Shown here: positions 25,301 to 36,500 of the stretch, one piece after another
How positions within the stretch are numbered: position 1 is the first letter of the stretch
Layout of the letters: each line of letters opens with the position of its first letter
Assembly: GCA_013398275.1 (NCBI GenBank)
Contig: VZSE01005880.1
Location: 374,571-438,570 of the forward strand
DNA: 64,000 nt
Source of the DNA: Promerops cafer
Lineage: Eukaryota; Chordata; Aves; Passeriformes; Nectariniidae
Reading direction: 5' to 3'
Translations under genes and position numbers: made by a program
The notes under the pieces: model-generated
The model's input: only the letters and a program-made list of their open reading frames with translations
Databases searched by the model: none
Told to the model about the DNA's origin: nothing

Positions 25301-28300
25301 CAGAGCCTGACACACAGTGGGGGAGGAATCATGTGGCTTGAACCAGCAGCAGGAGCCATCCCAGAGGCTCACTGATTTCTCTGTTTCTCTGTTGGGGAGC
25401 CAGTGTGGCTCACCGTGCTCTCCAGTGCAGTGCAGGTCCTGCTGAGTTCCTGCAGGCTTTGTAAATGGACATTTTCTGTCTGAAAAGGGAGGAGGACACT
25501 TTCAAAACCAAGGAGCAGATACTTTATGCTATTCTACCTTAATGGTTGTGCTCCTGCCTTGGAGTGCTGTCTTACAAACTCCTCCAGGTGAGGAACTTGA
25601 GAGATGCTCATGCCCTCTGTGGTTCAAAAAACCCCCAGATCACAGTGTTGCTACCCACAGGGCAGCAACAGATGCCAGGCTGAGGTGCACAGGTCTGATT
25701 TCCTGTTCCCAGGTGCTACAGATGATCAGCCTCTGCACAGTTTGTGTAAAACCCTTCTCCAGGTGATTTTGATGGCTTCTCTGCTGAAATGGAAAGATTT
25801 ATCCAGAGTGGGGAATCTGAATGTATGCCAAAAGCTCAGGAAAAGGAGCAGGTCAGTCACCATGCAGAGGTGCTGTACCGTCCTTTAAACCCACTGACCT
25901 TGGCTATATTTTCATAAGATGAAACTGCCTACAAGTGTGGGGACTTTCCCTTTGAAAGCCATGAAAAATTATGGAGAGCTGGTCCCTAAAAAACCATGCC
26001 TTATCTCCGTTTCCACTTTTATTTAAGTGGCCAACACTTAATGAGGCCTCAGAAACTTTTACACAATTCTTATTGGTACTTGAGGACCTAAAACTAGTCC
26101 TGACTATATGTTTCCAGTTTTATTCTGCTATGTTTGGTCAGCTTTTTAAGTTTTCTTGCTGAGAATAACCATCAATTCCTTGATTTTTCTTTGAATATTT
26201 TTTATCTGATATCTTTACAGCACTCTGTACGAACACTGACCTCATGGCACTGCTTTCCTGTCTTCAGCTCAAGCTGGAATATGCAATTTGAATAAGGCAA
26301 GTAAAAACCACCACTGTTTAGAAATATTGGTTAGAAAGCAGAACAGTATAATATAGGAAGAGGCTGCAGATGAAAACATGTATCTCACAAAAATCATTAA
26401 AAGCAAAAGCAATATATATATAAATTGCAAGAAATTCTCCTCTAGGGACCCTGGAAACACAAATGCACAAATACTGTCAGATCAATATTAGGAAAGCAAA
26501 TACATAACACATCTCTTGTGGAGACATGGAGAAGACAGATCCAAGGTGCACAATGGGGTGAGGGGAGTTTTAGTCACCCTCCAGGTGCAAAGAATAAAGC
26601 TCCTTCTCCCAGCAGGTGAGCAGTTACCCATAAACCAAGTGAAAATGGCAACCTGCCTTCTCTAGCCTGTGATGGGCACCTCACATTGTCCACACCTGCT
26701 TCTCATGCACCTTATGTGCATTTCTCTGCTTCCTTCAGTTCCAGACATGGGTGATCCTGAGCTCTGTCAGCAGGATGAAGTTATACACCTGACCTGATCC
26801 TGCAGCAGCTGTAACTTAAGGAAGTGCTGGACAGTGTTTGAAGTACGGTATTTGTTTACTGTTTATATGTTTTGCAGATAGATACTGTGTCTGTCAGCAT
26901 GTTATTTTAATCAAAGTTTCTTTTCTCTTGATCCTGTGAGTGCCTTGAGGTGCTCTGTCTCCTGGGACAGGCACTTGTTTGGTGATGTTACTAAAGGAGG
27001 AGTGCTTTTCTCTGAATGCTTTTCTCTCCTTTAGATGATAAGACTTTGCTAATGTGGTGTGGCTGTTTTGCACAGCTGCTGTGATGCATAATCCTGTTTT
27101 AAGTGACTATCTTGTGTCTGCTTTGCATAACAGGAGGTACTGAGCCATTGAATTTCTCTTTGGGCAGACCTGATATGTCAGTCTTGGGGAACAGGCATTT
27201 CCAGTGTCATGTTGCATTCGTCTGACCTGGAATTCAAAGGCTTGTCTTTGAAGACAACTGTTTCTTCCTTGGTCAAGAAGTTTATATTTTGTATGAAAAA
27301 GGTGCATAGAAGAAATCATAAGAGAACCAGAAATCCTGGCTCTGTTTAGGCTCAGCTGAAAATTAAATACTGCCTTCAACAAGGCCTGAGAGTGAACCTG
27401 ACTCACTGCTTAATTACTCCAAAAGGCAAGGCTTAGGGTTTCAAGTCTATTTTTTTCCCTTTCTTTTTGTCTTTATTCTTCCTCCCACCTCCTTTTTCAA
27501 TTTATTTCCTTAATAAAGCAGTTCTCTTTGTATTTTTCTTCTGCTTATACCTACCCCTAATTTTAGGCATATGCAAAATGGAGTGTGGCTGCCTAGTTGG
27601 CTCCATGCCAGTGTTAGACCTGGCAGCAACTTCCTGCTGCCAGGAGAGGTGTTGGGATATAGAGGCTGATAGCAACTGTTGGCTGAGGAAAAAAAGGTAA
27701 TGAAAAATCAATGGAAGAAAATTTTCTCCTTTCAAATGTTTAACTCTGCTTTTCATCACACCTGGTAGCAATAATAACCTGGCCATATCTTCTCCAATAG
27801 TGGTGTTTACATTGCTAAGAATACTCAAGTCAACTCTGCTTATAAGCTTTTCTCCAGTGACAGTCAAGACTAGTCTTACTGGAATTAAAGAAAAGCCTGA
27901 CTCTTCAGACTTGAATGCCTGTTGGATCTGGTTGCAGCCTGTTAGAAAACTATGTCTTAATTTAGGCTCTCATCAAATAAAATACAGGCATGGGAATCCT
28001 CTTTGCAGGATTCTCCAATGTCTAAAGACATTTTTGCTGATTTCATTTCTGAGTGTATCAATTGTTTTACTTTTTGGTTTGTTTCTTAGCTTAATAGGGG
28101 CAAATGAGGAGAAACTTTGAGTGGTCTTTTGAGCCTTTGGATTTTTGTTTAAATATTTAGAAAGCTGAAATAGAAATAAAAATGGTGTTACTTGCTTTTT
28201 ATTAAATTCTAGGTTGCTCATATACACTGAAATTGTTCATGCCAAACCTGTGGGCTAGCTAATAGCTTCTGGGCCATATTCCAGGCTTGTCTATCTTGTG

Positions 28301-31300
28301 CACTGTTATTCCTTTGGTCTTGTTGAACACATTTTGCCTTTGGTCATACTCATCTTAGTTGGTGCAACAGTGAAAGGAATGAGTTTCTCTGAAGGGGGTT
28401 GGAAGAGTTTGTAAAGACATTTGTTTAAAGATTTAGCAAGGGTCAATAGGAAGTGCATTTGTCTCCTGCTAAATTTATGATGAGTCTGCAGCATCAGTTA
28501 GTTGCATTATCTGACAAGCATTGGTTGAACAGTCGGCTGTCTTCTGGGTGGTTTTAAAAGTGATTCTTTCCTCAAAGTTTCTGTGCATTTGTGAACTGTA
28601 AAGCTCTGTAGCAACGTTTGGGCAAGTTTATTTTTAACTCCCAGCAAATTTCAAAAGTTGCACTTAAACAGCAGCAAAATGCTTTTCACTTGCAGACTGC
28701 TCACTGGGTGAAGTTAACCTATAAAAGAAATTCTGTTAGAGGTAGGAATATGTTCTACACAGAAGAACCCCAAGTATAGAAAAACCCAAAATTACTCAAA
28801 GGAAGCATAACAAATTGCCGGCTTAACCAGAATTTTCATTTGTTGGCATATTTTTTTTCAAAGTTATGAGATATCTCTTGCCCACTGGCAGCTTCCTCAA
28901 GTTGATGTGGCACTCTGAAAATCAGCCCAGACTGAGGTTCTCAGCTCATAAGTGCATTTCAAAAGCTAGGCTTATACAAATGTTTATGCTTGGTGTTAAA
29001 TCAGCTGCTGCCGTCCTGGACCAGTTCCCTAAGGATTTGCTCAGCTTATGTTGCTTTTGCAATTCTTCCTTTTATAACTGCGTAGCTACCGCTGCCCAAA
29101 TGAGCTAGTTTGACTCTGCATTGGGTTGCATTATAGGCAGCCTAAACCCTTCTCAGCAGAAGAATGCTTACTTGGTATTTTGGGAACTCTGTTCACTGGA
29201 GTAGCAAGCTGCCTGTGGGATTAGGAGGCTGCCTATCTCTGCAATCCTGTTGCTGAGAGCGTTGGCCCCTGGGTTTATCAGTCATTGTGATTTGTGTAGT
29301 TATGAAAAACTGCTTGCAAGTGTTTGCATTAGAGATGTCATCTTCATCTCTGTGTGTAAATATGTTGCTCTTCCTATTATTTCCCCAAACTGTCGATTGT
29401 TAATCTGTCATTTTCTATGATCACACCCACTGAACTCCAGTGTGCAATAAATTACCTTCTAATCAAAATGGGTTCATTTGCCAAATGTTGCAGGGAGCAA
29501 CCTGGCAGAAAGTTATATTTAGCTGATAATAAATGTCAGAGCCAAATATTCATATATTAATTACTGGGCCAACAATTCTTACATCCACAGAATTCCCTCA
29601 ATTGAAGACAAAAAGGATTGGTCTAGACAGATCATGTCAGCCCATTTCCACAGTTTATTAGAGGATTCCTCTGCCCTTCACTCAATGACTGGGCTTGTCC
29701 AGCTTAATTTTAAAGGAATCAGGTGAGGGAAGATTTCACCATCTCTTTCTACTCTTGCAATGCTTTCTTCTGATGTTCATATTGTATTTTATATTCCTTA
29801 ATTTCACTCACATTGATATAAAAGTATAAGTGTTGAATGAGTCTCATATTTAAATACTGTCTAAATTTAAAACTTAACTGATGCACGCTGTAGATTCTGA
29901 TCCTTTTTGTTTGTTTGTTTTTTTTAATTCTGACGTATGCTATCAAATATAAACTGCTGAATTGGAACCCAGTGTTACCCCTAAAAGACTCTGGCTTTTG
30001 TTGTTGTTTTTTAACAGGATTCAAATGCTTGACTCTTTCAGACAAAAGCAAAGACAATGTGACAAAGTGACAAAGTATTTCAGTGTAATGCTGTGTATTG
30101 AAAAGAGCTGTGCCAAAGAGTAGTATGATTATAATTGCTATTGCTTTGGCCACGCAGATGTTTTTACCAAAATGACATCTAGATAATCTAGCAATGCTCA
30201 AGACCTCAATCAGCACTTCACTACCTCCTTCATGGCTAAACAGGGCCATATCCCCTGATAATTGTGCAGTCCTAGTGTTCCTGTGTATTTGTCCAGTGAA
30301 CAGAACCAGATTGCCACTTTACATTTATATTTCTATTTGTCAAGTGTTAAACTGAAGGAACCTGTGCATCTTTCTTCTGTATGAGCTTTTCAGGGGTGTG
30401 TGTGTGTTACACACTGTACAGAACTGTCAATTTGTGCAATGGAATTGTTGTCAGTTCAGATCATCTTTGCAAACAGTTCACTGTAAACTTAGTGGAACAA
30501 ATGAGTGCATGCAGTCTGAAGGGATGGGAATTAGGTATCATCAAAGCAATGGGTGAACTGCTGTGATGTTATTAGATTTTTTTAAAAGGCATGAAGAGAA
30601 GCTTTAGTTGTTGTATTGCATGTAATTGTAAGAGCTGAAAGAAACCTGCAAAAAATTCTATTTAATCCTATTAAAAATGATACTTAGGTGACAAGAGTCT
30701 GGAAAATCTTTTCTTTTACCTTTCTCTTTACTCAGACCTAATTGCCTTCTCAAATACTCTTCCTTGTGTAGCTCTTGCCCTCTACTGGAATAAAGGAAAT
30801 GCAAGCTTGTGTGTCACCACAGCAGGATTTGAAAACAGCGTGCTTGGTTTTGCTCTTCCTTAATGGGTTAAATACATTTCAATTAAAGTTTGTGTTCATT
30901 TTGATCTAGAAAGAGCAAAATATGGGTGACTGCCATGTGCATGATTTCTCTCTGCTGACTGGAGGTCAGCTGTTTGCTCTTTGGTTACAACCTTAGCAGT
31001 TCTGCCCTGTGTTGGAAAACTTTAGATTGTTCTGGTGGTTGGAGCCTATGGGATGCTTGGAACAAGAAGTCCCGTATGAACACCCTTAGGTGGTGATGGT
31101 CCTCTCTGAGCTCTGTAGTTCACTTTCATAGGTGCTTTTGAAACTGTGTGCTGGCTCCCTAACTAGCAGCATCTCCCCTCTGTTTTGTTAGAGCCAGAAG
31201 GAATCACTGTTTTTTGTGTGCTGACAATGTCTGCAAACCATGAAATAGGAGATGGGCACAGGGGCTGCTCTGACCTTTAGAAGATATTGATCTTTGCTCT

Positions 31301-31560
31301 TAATGAATTGCAAATAACAACTCAAATTATTGGTTAAAGAAATAACTGTGCTCCTGTTTTTGTTGTTATTACATGTAACCCCCACCTCACCCCAAATCCT
31401 ACAGTGATAGGGGCTTTAGCACTTGCAGTTCAGCCTTGCTTTATCTGGAGGGAGAAGTCCAGCAGAGAACCAAATGTATCATTCCTTGTTTTTTTAACTT
31501 CTGTAGGGTGCCCATCTAAGACAAAACTATGGACATTTGTAATGTAGCCCATTTCTGACA

Positions 31561-31612
31561 ATGGCAATTGGGGTGCCTGTAAATTTTTGTAAATGGCAAT
31601 TGGGGTGCCTGT
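31561..31612 (+). repeat. 32-bp period tandem duplication with partial third copy
   Basis: ATGGCAATTGGGGTGCCTGT at 31561-31580 recurs exactly at 31593-31612. It is followed at once by a partial third copy, TGGGGTGCCTCT. The pattern indicates replication slippage. Confidence 0.93.
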
Positions 31613-31787
31613 TGGGGTGCCTCTGTAAAGCTGCCTCTGGAAAACAACATGTCTTGAGCTCGTTACTGCTGTGGCTGTCTTCACTTCTGTCTCAGTGTTG
31701 CTGACAACTGGCTTCACTGTTTAACCCTCAGCCTATTTTCAGCTCTAGCCAATTCTGCTAGGTAGCTAACTCCCTCATTAGGAGATG

Positions 31788-31875
31788 TCCTCCTGTCCTA
31801 CGCAACTCTCTCCTTGATCCTTCTTTCATTGTCTCTCTCTCCCCCGCCTCTGCCCCATTTTCACTTGTCCCTTTT
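31788..31875. repeat. pyrimidine-rich tract
   Basis: The plus strand is dominated by C and T here, including TTGTCTCTCTCTCCCCCGCC at about 31830. Such strand asymmetry can adopt triplex structure or serve as a splice-type polypyrimidine tract. No exon is evident next to it. Confidence 0.6.
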
Positions 31876-32384
31876 GCTTGCTGGGCTTTGCAAAGATTCT
31901 TCCATAAATGAATGCAGAGTTAGATCCGTTCCTTATCAGAAAAATCTGCAGTCCCAGCTCTTCTTTTTTGGTGTGTCAGAGGTTTAAACACTGTTGTTTT
32001 CATTTGCATCTGGTTTCTGAGGCAAATGTTTCATCCCTCTGTCTTAAGCAAACTCTGTTCTCAAAAATGGAGAAGTTTAGCCTTAGCCCTTTCAGAAATT
32101 ACTCTCTCAAATCCTTCTGTAGAGAAGGAGAGGGAAGAGAAATCAATAACTTTACTAGGAAGGAGGACAGGAAATCACTGTGTAAAATCTTGCAAAATCC
32201 TATAAACAACTGAGTATTGCCAAGACAATTCTCTGGGTATCATCTGTGCTCCTCAGTAGAGAACAGGCCACAGGAGAGACCAGGTTACCCTTCAAGCAAA
32301 TAATCGTGCAGTTGGGAAGCAGATGAATTCTCTCTTCAGCCAGAATTAGAAATTTTCCAGTCAGTCAGAAAAGGGTAGAAACAG

Positions 32385-32465
32385 TAAATGGGCTGCATGG
32401 TAACAGTAGCTGAAACATGCAGCTATTTCATTAATGTTAATTAGCTCAAGCATGCAGCCCAGTTA
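32385..32465. repeat. 15-bp inverted repeat, hairpin-forming
   Basis: The left arm TAAATGGGCTGCATG (32385-32399) pairs with CATGCAGCCCAGTTA (32451-32465) at 14 of 15 positions, including a perfect ten-base core GGGCTGCATG/CATGCAGCCC. The spacer contains another palindromic word, AGCTG...CAGCT, around 32408-32424, and the homeodomain-type words ATTAATG and TTAATTAG. There is no transposon signature around it. Confidence 0.85.
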
Positions 32466-32474
32466 ATTAATATT

Positions 32475-32541
32475 GTTAAGGTTGTATGGCCAAGCCTGTC
32501 TCAAGTATTTCCAGCATGAAGCATGGCCGTGCAACCTTAAT
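32475..32541. ncRNA. candidate long hairpin, microRNA-precursor-like (unproven)
   Basis: The left arm TTAAGGTTGTATGGCC (32476-32491) faces GGCCGTGCAACCTTAA (32525-32540). All 16 positions pair if two G-U wobbles are allowed on the plus-strand RNA. One further A-U pair and then two G-C pairs can form inside after a single mismatch, leaving a loop of about 25 nt. The ~67-nt size and near-continuous stem resemble a pre-miRNA. A remnant inverted-repeat element or a palindromic enhancer are alternatives. I do not recognise the arm as a known microRNA. The two wobble positions favour the plus-strand transcript only weakly, because on the other strand they become A-C mismatches. Confidence 0.3.
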
Positions 32542-32715
32542 TCATCTGTAAGCATGTATCCTTCACAATGTAATCCCTAATTGCATTTCTCACACGTGGT
32601 TCCCCAGTATGGTACTGCATCACCTATGCACAGCATCTATCTAACAGAGGGATGAGGTAGGAGCACAGGCAAGGAGGGCTGCTACTGCAGGCAAACAAAG
32701 TGTGCAGATAAAAGG

Positions 32716-33360
32716 GTGTGTCTCGGGACCAGTACTGCTTAGCATCTTCAGCAATGACACAGATAGTGGGGTTGAGTGCACCCTCAGCAGATTTGCAGGT
32801 GACACCAAGCTCAGTGGTGGGCTTGACACACCTGAGGGATGGGATGCCAGCCATCCAGAGGGACCTGGACAAACATGAGAAACCCAGAAGTGGGACCTGG
32901 GAACCTCATGAGATTTAACAAGGCCAAGTGCACAACGCTGAACCTGGGTCAGGGAAAGCCCTGGTATCAGTACAGGCTGGGGGTTGAAGGGATTGACAGC
33001 AGCCCTGCCAGGAAGGACTTTGGTGGTACTGGTGGGTGAAAAGCTGGGCATGAGCTGGCAATGTGCACTGGCAGCCCAGAAAGCCAATTGTATCCTGGCC
33101 TGTACCTAAAGGAGCCAGCCAGTGGTCAGCAGGTCAAGGGAGGAGATGCTCCTCCTCTCCTCTGCTCTTGAGACTCCATCTGGAGTACTGCAACCAGCTG
33201 TGGGCTCTTCAGAGTAGGAAGGATGAGGACCTGTTGGAATGAGTCTAGAGGAGGACCAGGAAGGTGATCTGAAGGCTGGAACACCTCTCCTGTGAAGACA
33301 GGCTGGGAGGTTTGGGGTTGTTCAGCCTTGAGAAGAGACGGCTGCAGGGAGACCTTTCAA
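32716..33360 (+). pseudogene. broken CR1 ORF2 (reverse transcriptase) remnant
   Basis: The coding remnant inside the CR1 copy. Recognisable peptide patches in different frames include TPEG, IQRDLDK, FNKAKC, YQYRLG and EYCNQL, which belong to the C-terminal part of the CR1 reverse transcriptase. The frame changes near 32850 and again within 32900-33050, and one catalytic Asp is replaced by Gly. In the intact family this protein copies CR1 RNA at a nicked genomic target, but this remnant cannot do so. The short open frames at 32718-32918 and 32839-33039 are fragments of it. Confidence 0.85.
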
Positions 33361-33516
33361 TAGCTAGAGGGAGCCTACAAAAACAAATAGCAACAAAAGT
33401 TCAGCAGGGCCTGTTGCAATAAAACAAGGGGTAAATGTTTTGAACTAAAAGAAACTAAGAGATAAAAGACCTTTAAATGCGCCTTCCAACCCAAATAATT
33501 CTCTCATTCCACGGCA
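32716..33516 (+). mobile_element. CR1 LINE, 3' part with decayed reverse-transcriptase region
   Basis: Sense-strand CR1. It opens with the reverse-transcriptase segment encoding a decayed form of the LGPVLFN...IND region. It then carries the downstream ORF2 blocks (GAGGGACCTGGACAA at about 32857, TTTAACAAGGCCAAGTGCA at about 32915, GTATCAGTACAGGCTGGGGG at about 32964, CTGGAGTACTGCAACCAGCT at about 33181, GGGTTGTTCAGCCTTGAGAAG at about 33318). It ends with the 3' terminal words CCTTCCAACCCAAATAATTC and CATTCCA. The middle of the 3' UTR is missing, because sequence jumps from GGGGTAAATGTTTTGAACT to the terminal block. The polymerase motif site at 32792-32803 reads Phe-Ala-Gly-Asp, so one catalytic Asp of the FADD motif is lost. 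An insertion near 32846-32852 shifts the frame. The copy is dead. Confidence 0.96.
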
Positions 33517-36500
33517 ATTGTTGTTGTCCTGGGCAACACAATTCAACTATGGTTTCTGTGTTATACAAAGCCTTTCCTTTCAGTTATGCTTCATCAGAGG
33601 TGATTAATATTTTTGTGTGTTTTTCACCTATAACTGGACTTGCAGAAGCACTGACTATATAGAGATGTAGCTGGAATCTATAGACAGATAAATTGCAAGA
33701 AAACGAAAGAGTTGGCTTGCATCACATGGTGGACTCAACCATACATTCATGAGTCTTAGAGATGTTTGTCTAACTTTTTCTTAAAACCTGGGATGACAGA
33801 TCCTCTATGCAAGGAGCTTCAGCATGCTACTGCAGTGTTTATTTAAAAAAAAAATTCCAAGTGTTTTATCTTGAATATTCATCTTGCAATAATGGATAGG
33901 ACAAGACAAACAGGTTTAAGAGAACATTGAGATCATACTATTGTAGGGGTTTTGGTGGGGTTTGGTTTATCTCTTAGTAGCAGCCTTTTATATATTTGGA
34001 GACTTTTGGCTTCCCTCAGCCTTTTAAGCTGTATGGTGCTTATCTGTCTAATCTGCTTCTTGTAGGTGATGTGTTTTAGCCTTCTACCATTTTCATTTCT
34101 CTCACCTACATGTTTTTTGACTGAATTTTGTTACTCTAGAAGTGTCTTCCACCTAATGAAATATTCCTAATGAGGTCTTATCAATGCTCAGTGCAATAGA
34201 AAGATAACTTCATGTGTCTTGCAGGCTCTTTAGAGTGATACAGGAAAGCAGCAATTTGCATTCGTATCTCATCTTGGATTTTAATAGGAACCAAACAGCT
34301 GTTCCACTGGTGGTGCTTTCAGAAATGGATGGAACAGTGTGACTGAAAACTTCCAAAATAATTCAGCTCAAGGGGAAAAATTGCTTCAAGCCAAGTAGTT
34401 GGATTCTGATGATTGTAGGCAAAAGGAAGGCTCAGGTAATCTTGAAATAAATTGGCCTCAACTTTATGTGTAATAAAGCTGTAAGTAACCTAGGTGTCTG
34501 TGCAGACCTTCTGGCAGGTTTTCCTTACCATCCCAGGGAAACCTTAAATATCTTTATTGAATAAGTGGTCAGAAAGTAGGCACAATGGCATGAACTTCAT
34601 CAGCCAGTGACTTTAATAGGAACAGATTTTCAGTATTCAAAGACAAATAGTTTGCCTAGGCAATTGTCATCCTTATGTCTTGCACTATAGGGTGTGGATG
34701 TGTTTTGGTTTTATTCTTTTGAGAATTCCAGTGTAAGCTAACTAAATCAAAATTCACCTCACATTGGATTGAATGCTAATGAAGATATAATTTAGCATGT
34801 TACAGCTGCTTTCAACTTAGTGAAGTTACGATGTGTGCCTGTTTCATGTATAAGTAGTATTCTTTACTAGAAAATAAATGTTCAGGATTGGTTGGTATAA
34901 ACACATCAAATGTTATATCCATTATCTGCTTCCTATATTCTGAAAAGCATTTGACTTCTAGTCAACCCCTGGCTCAGAGGCTCAGTAATTCTAATGAATA
35001 TTTGAAATAAAAAGCAATGACTACTGTCAGCTCTTTCCAACAGGTTTTTGGGTTTGTGTTGACAGTCTGTGCAGGGGGTGCACTGTGGTTCTTAGGCCCT
35101 CATCAAGAATTTGCAAGAATCCTTGTAATACTTTCTTCTGTGGTTAAAACCTTTTGCTGTTTAATTCTTGATGTCTGCTTCCAAGTGATTATTTACTCAA
35201 AGCTGGCATAAGAAGTGGACTTACGTAAAATGTTATCCACAAATTCTGGTGTCCGATTTGTATTAAACCCCATCAAGTAAAACAGTGCATTAGTTCAGGG
35301 CTCTGGATAGTTTGTTGTGGTGGTCAGGCACTGTCAAGCCTTGGCTCTGTCAGATAAATTAACAAGATTGCTCTAAGCTGCTAGAGAAACTGTTGCATTA
35401 ATTGTCATCACCAATGTCAAGAGGAATAAGGTCTGAGCTTTGAAAACGGTGGCAAGGGAAAATGAAGGACACAGTCTTAAAGGTGCTGCCTCATTCAGGG
35501 CAGCAATTTCCTTTCACAGACCCAGATTTCAAGACAGACTTGATACAAATAATATAAAGATTAACATTTTCTCTGATAAATATGTTAGACTTCCCTTCCC
35601 AGTGATGCTTCTGACATCCAGAAACATGAACATCATAGAACCAGATGCAATTCAAGTGGAAGGCTGAGTTGATCCCTATATATGCAAACACTCCCAAATG
35701 CATCACCGGGAGATCAGATCTGTGTCCACTTCTAGGGACATTTTGCAAATCTTGGGTAGAACACTTCTTAAAGAATGTAGCCTGAGTCTTGCTGGGTAAA
35801 TGGAACATTTTCCTTCTTTTCATTATCTGTTATCAATGTTTACTTGCTGTCATTGATGTGACTGAGCTGAAGCCATTTATCGTGGTTCTAAGTAATCCTT
35901 TATTAACTAATTAAGACAGTGAACTTCTAAAATAGCTTCAGTATAATCCCAACAGAGAGGGAAGCCATGCTAAAACTCTTACCTTTGTAAGTGAATTGCT
36001 GTCACCTATTATTCTTTTGTGTTCTCTCACCTCCTTGGAGCAATGGGAGTCTCTCATGTTTTAGGGGACTGCAATTATGCATTTTGTTGAAAAAGGAGGT
36101 TTTATTTTGTGACAGACATTGACATTTCTCTCTTACCTCCTCCTGGGAAACTGCTAACTCAGATCATACTCAGTTGCCTGCATGCCCTAGTCATGGTTCT
36201 GCCTGAAAACTCTTGAGGATAATAGCTTAGCAGTGGATACCCTTGCAGCGTTCATGGTCCAACTGAGGAAACGCTGTAGTGAGGAGCACAAACATCTCAA
36301 CAGTGTCTGCATTTATTTGACAAAAGCATATAATGCTTTCACTTGATCTGCTTTCTGAGAGTTGGTGTGAACTAGATTGTTCTGATACTCTTTTAGCCCA
36401 TTCTATTAATGATGGGAGAGAGAATAGAAAATAGATATAGAAATAGAAAATGTGCAATAGAAAATTTTTGTTCAGTGGAGTTTAATCTTCTGTGGAACTT

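Larger units (their letters stand above)
18082..32384. other. long non-coding stretch, no gene or recognised transposon
   Basis: About 14 kb without a repeat family I recognise. It holds T tracts (19349-19365, 19432-19443), an A/C-rich run near 20028-20043, an AT-rich enhancer-like block near 18660-18800, and a small 32-bp tandem duplication at 31561-31612. A pyrimidine-rich tract lies at about 31788-31875. The longest open frames are 120 codons on plus (23572-23934) and 166 codons on minus (29749-30249). Neither has a recognisable domain, and lengths like these are compatible with chance in AT-rich DNA scanned in six frames. Confidence 0.55.

Noticed and set aside
29749..30249. 166-codon minus-strand open frame
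   Set aside because: No recognisable domain, runs of I/L and K/Q from AT-rich DNA, no splice or promoter context. This length is plausible by chance over six frames of 64 kb.
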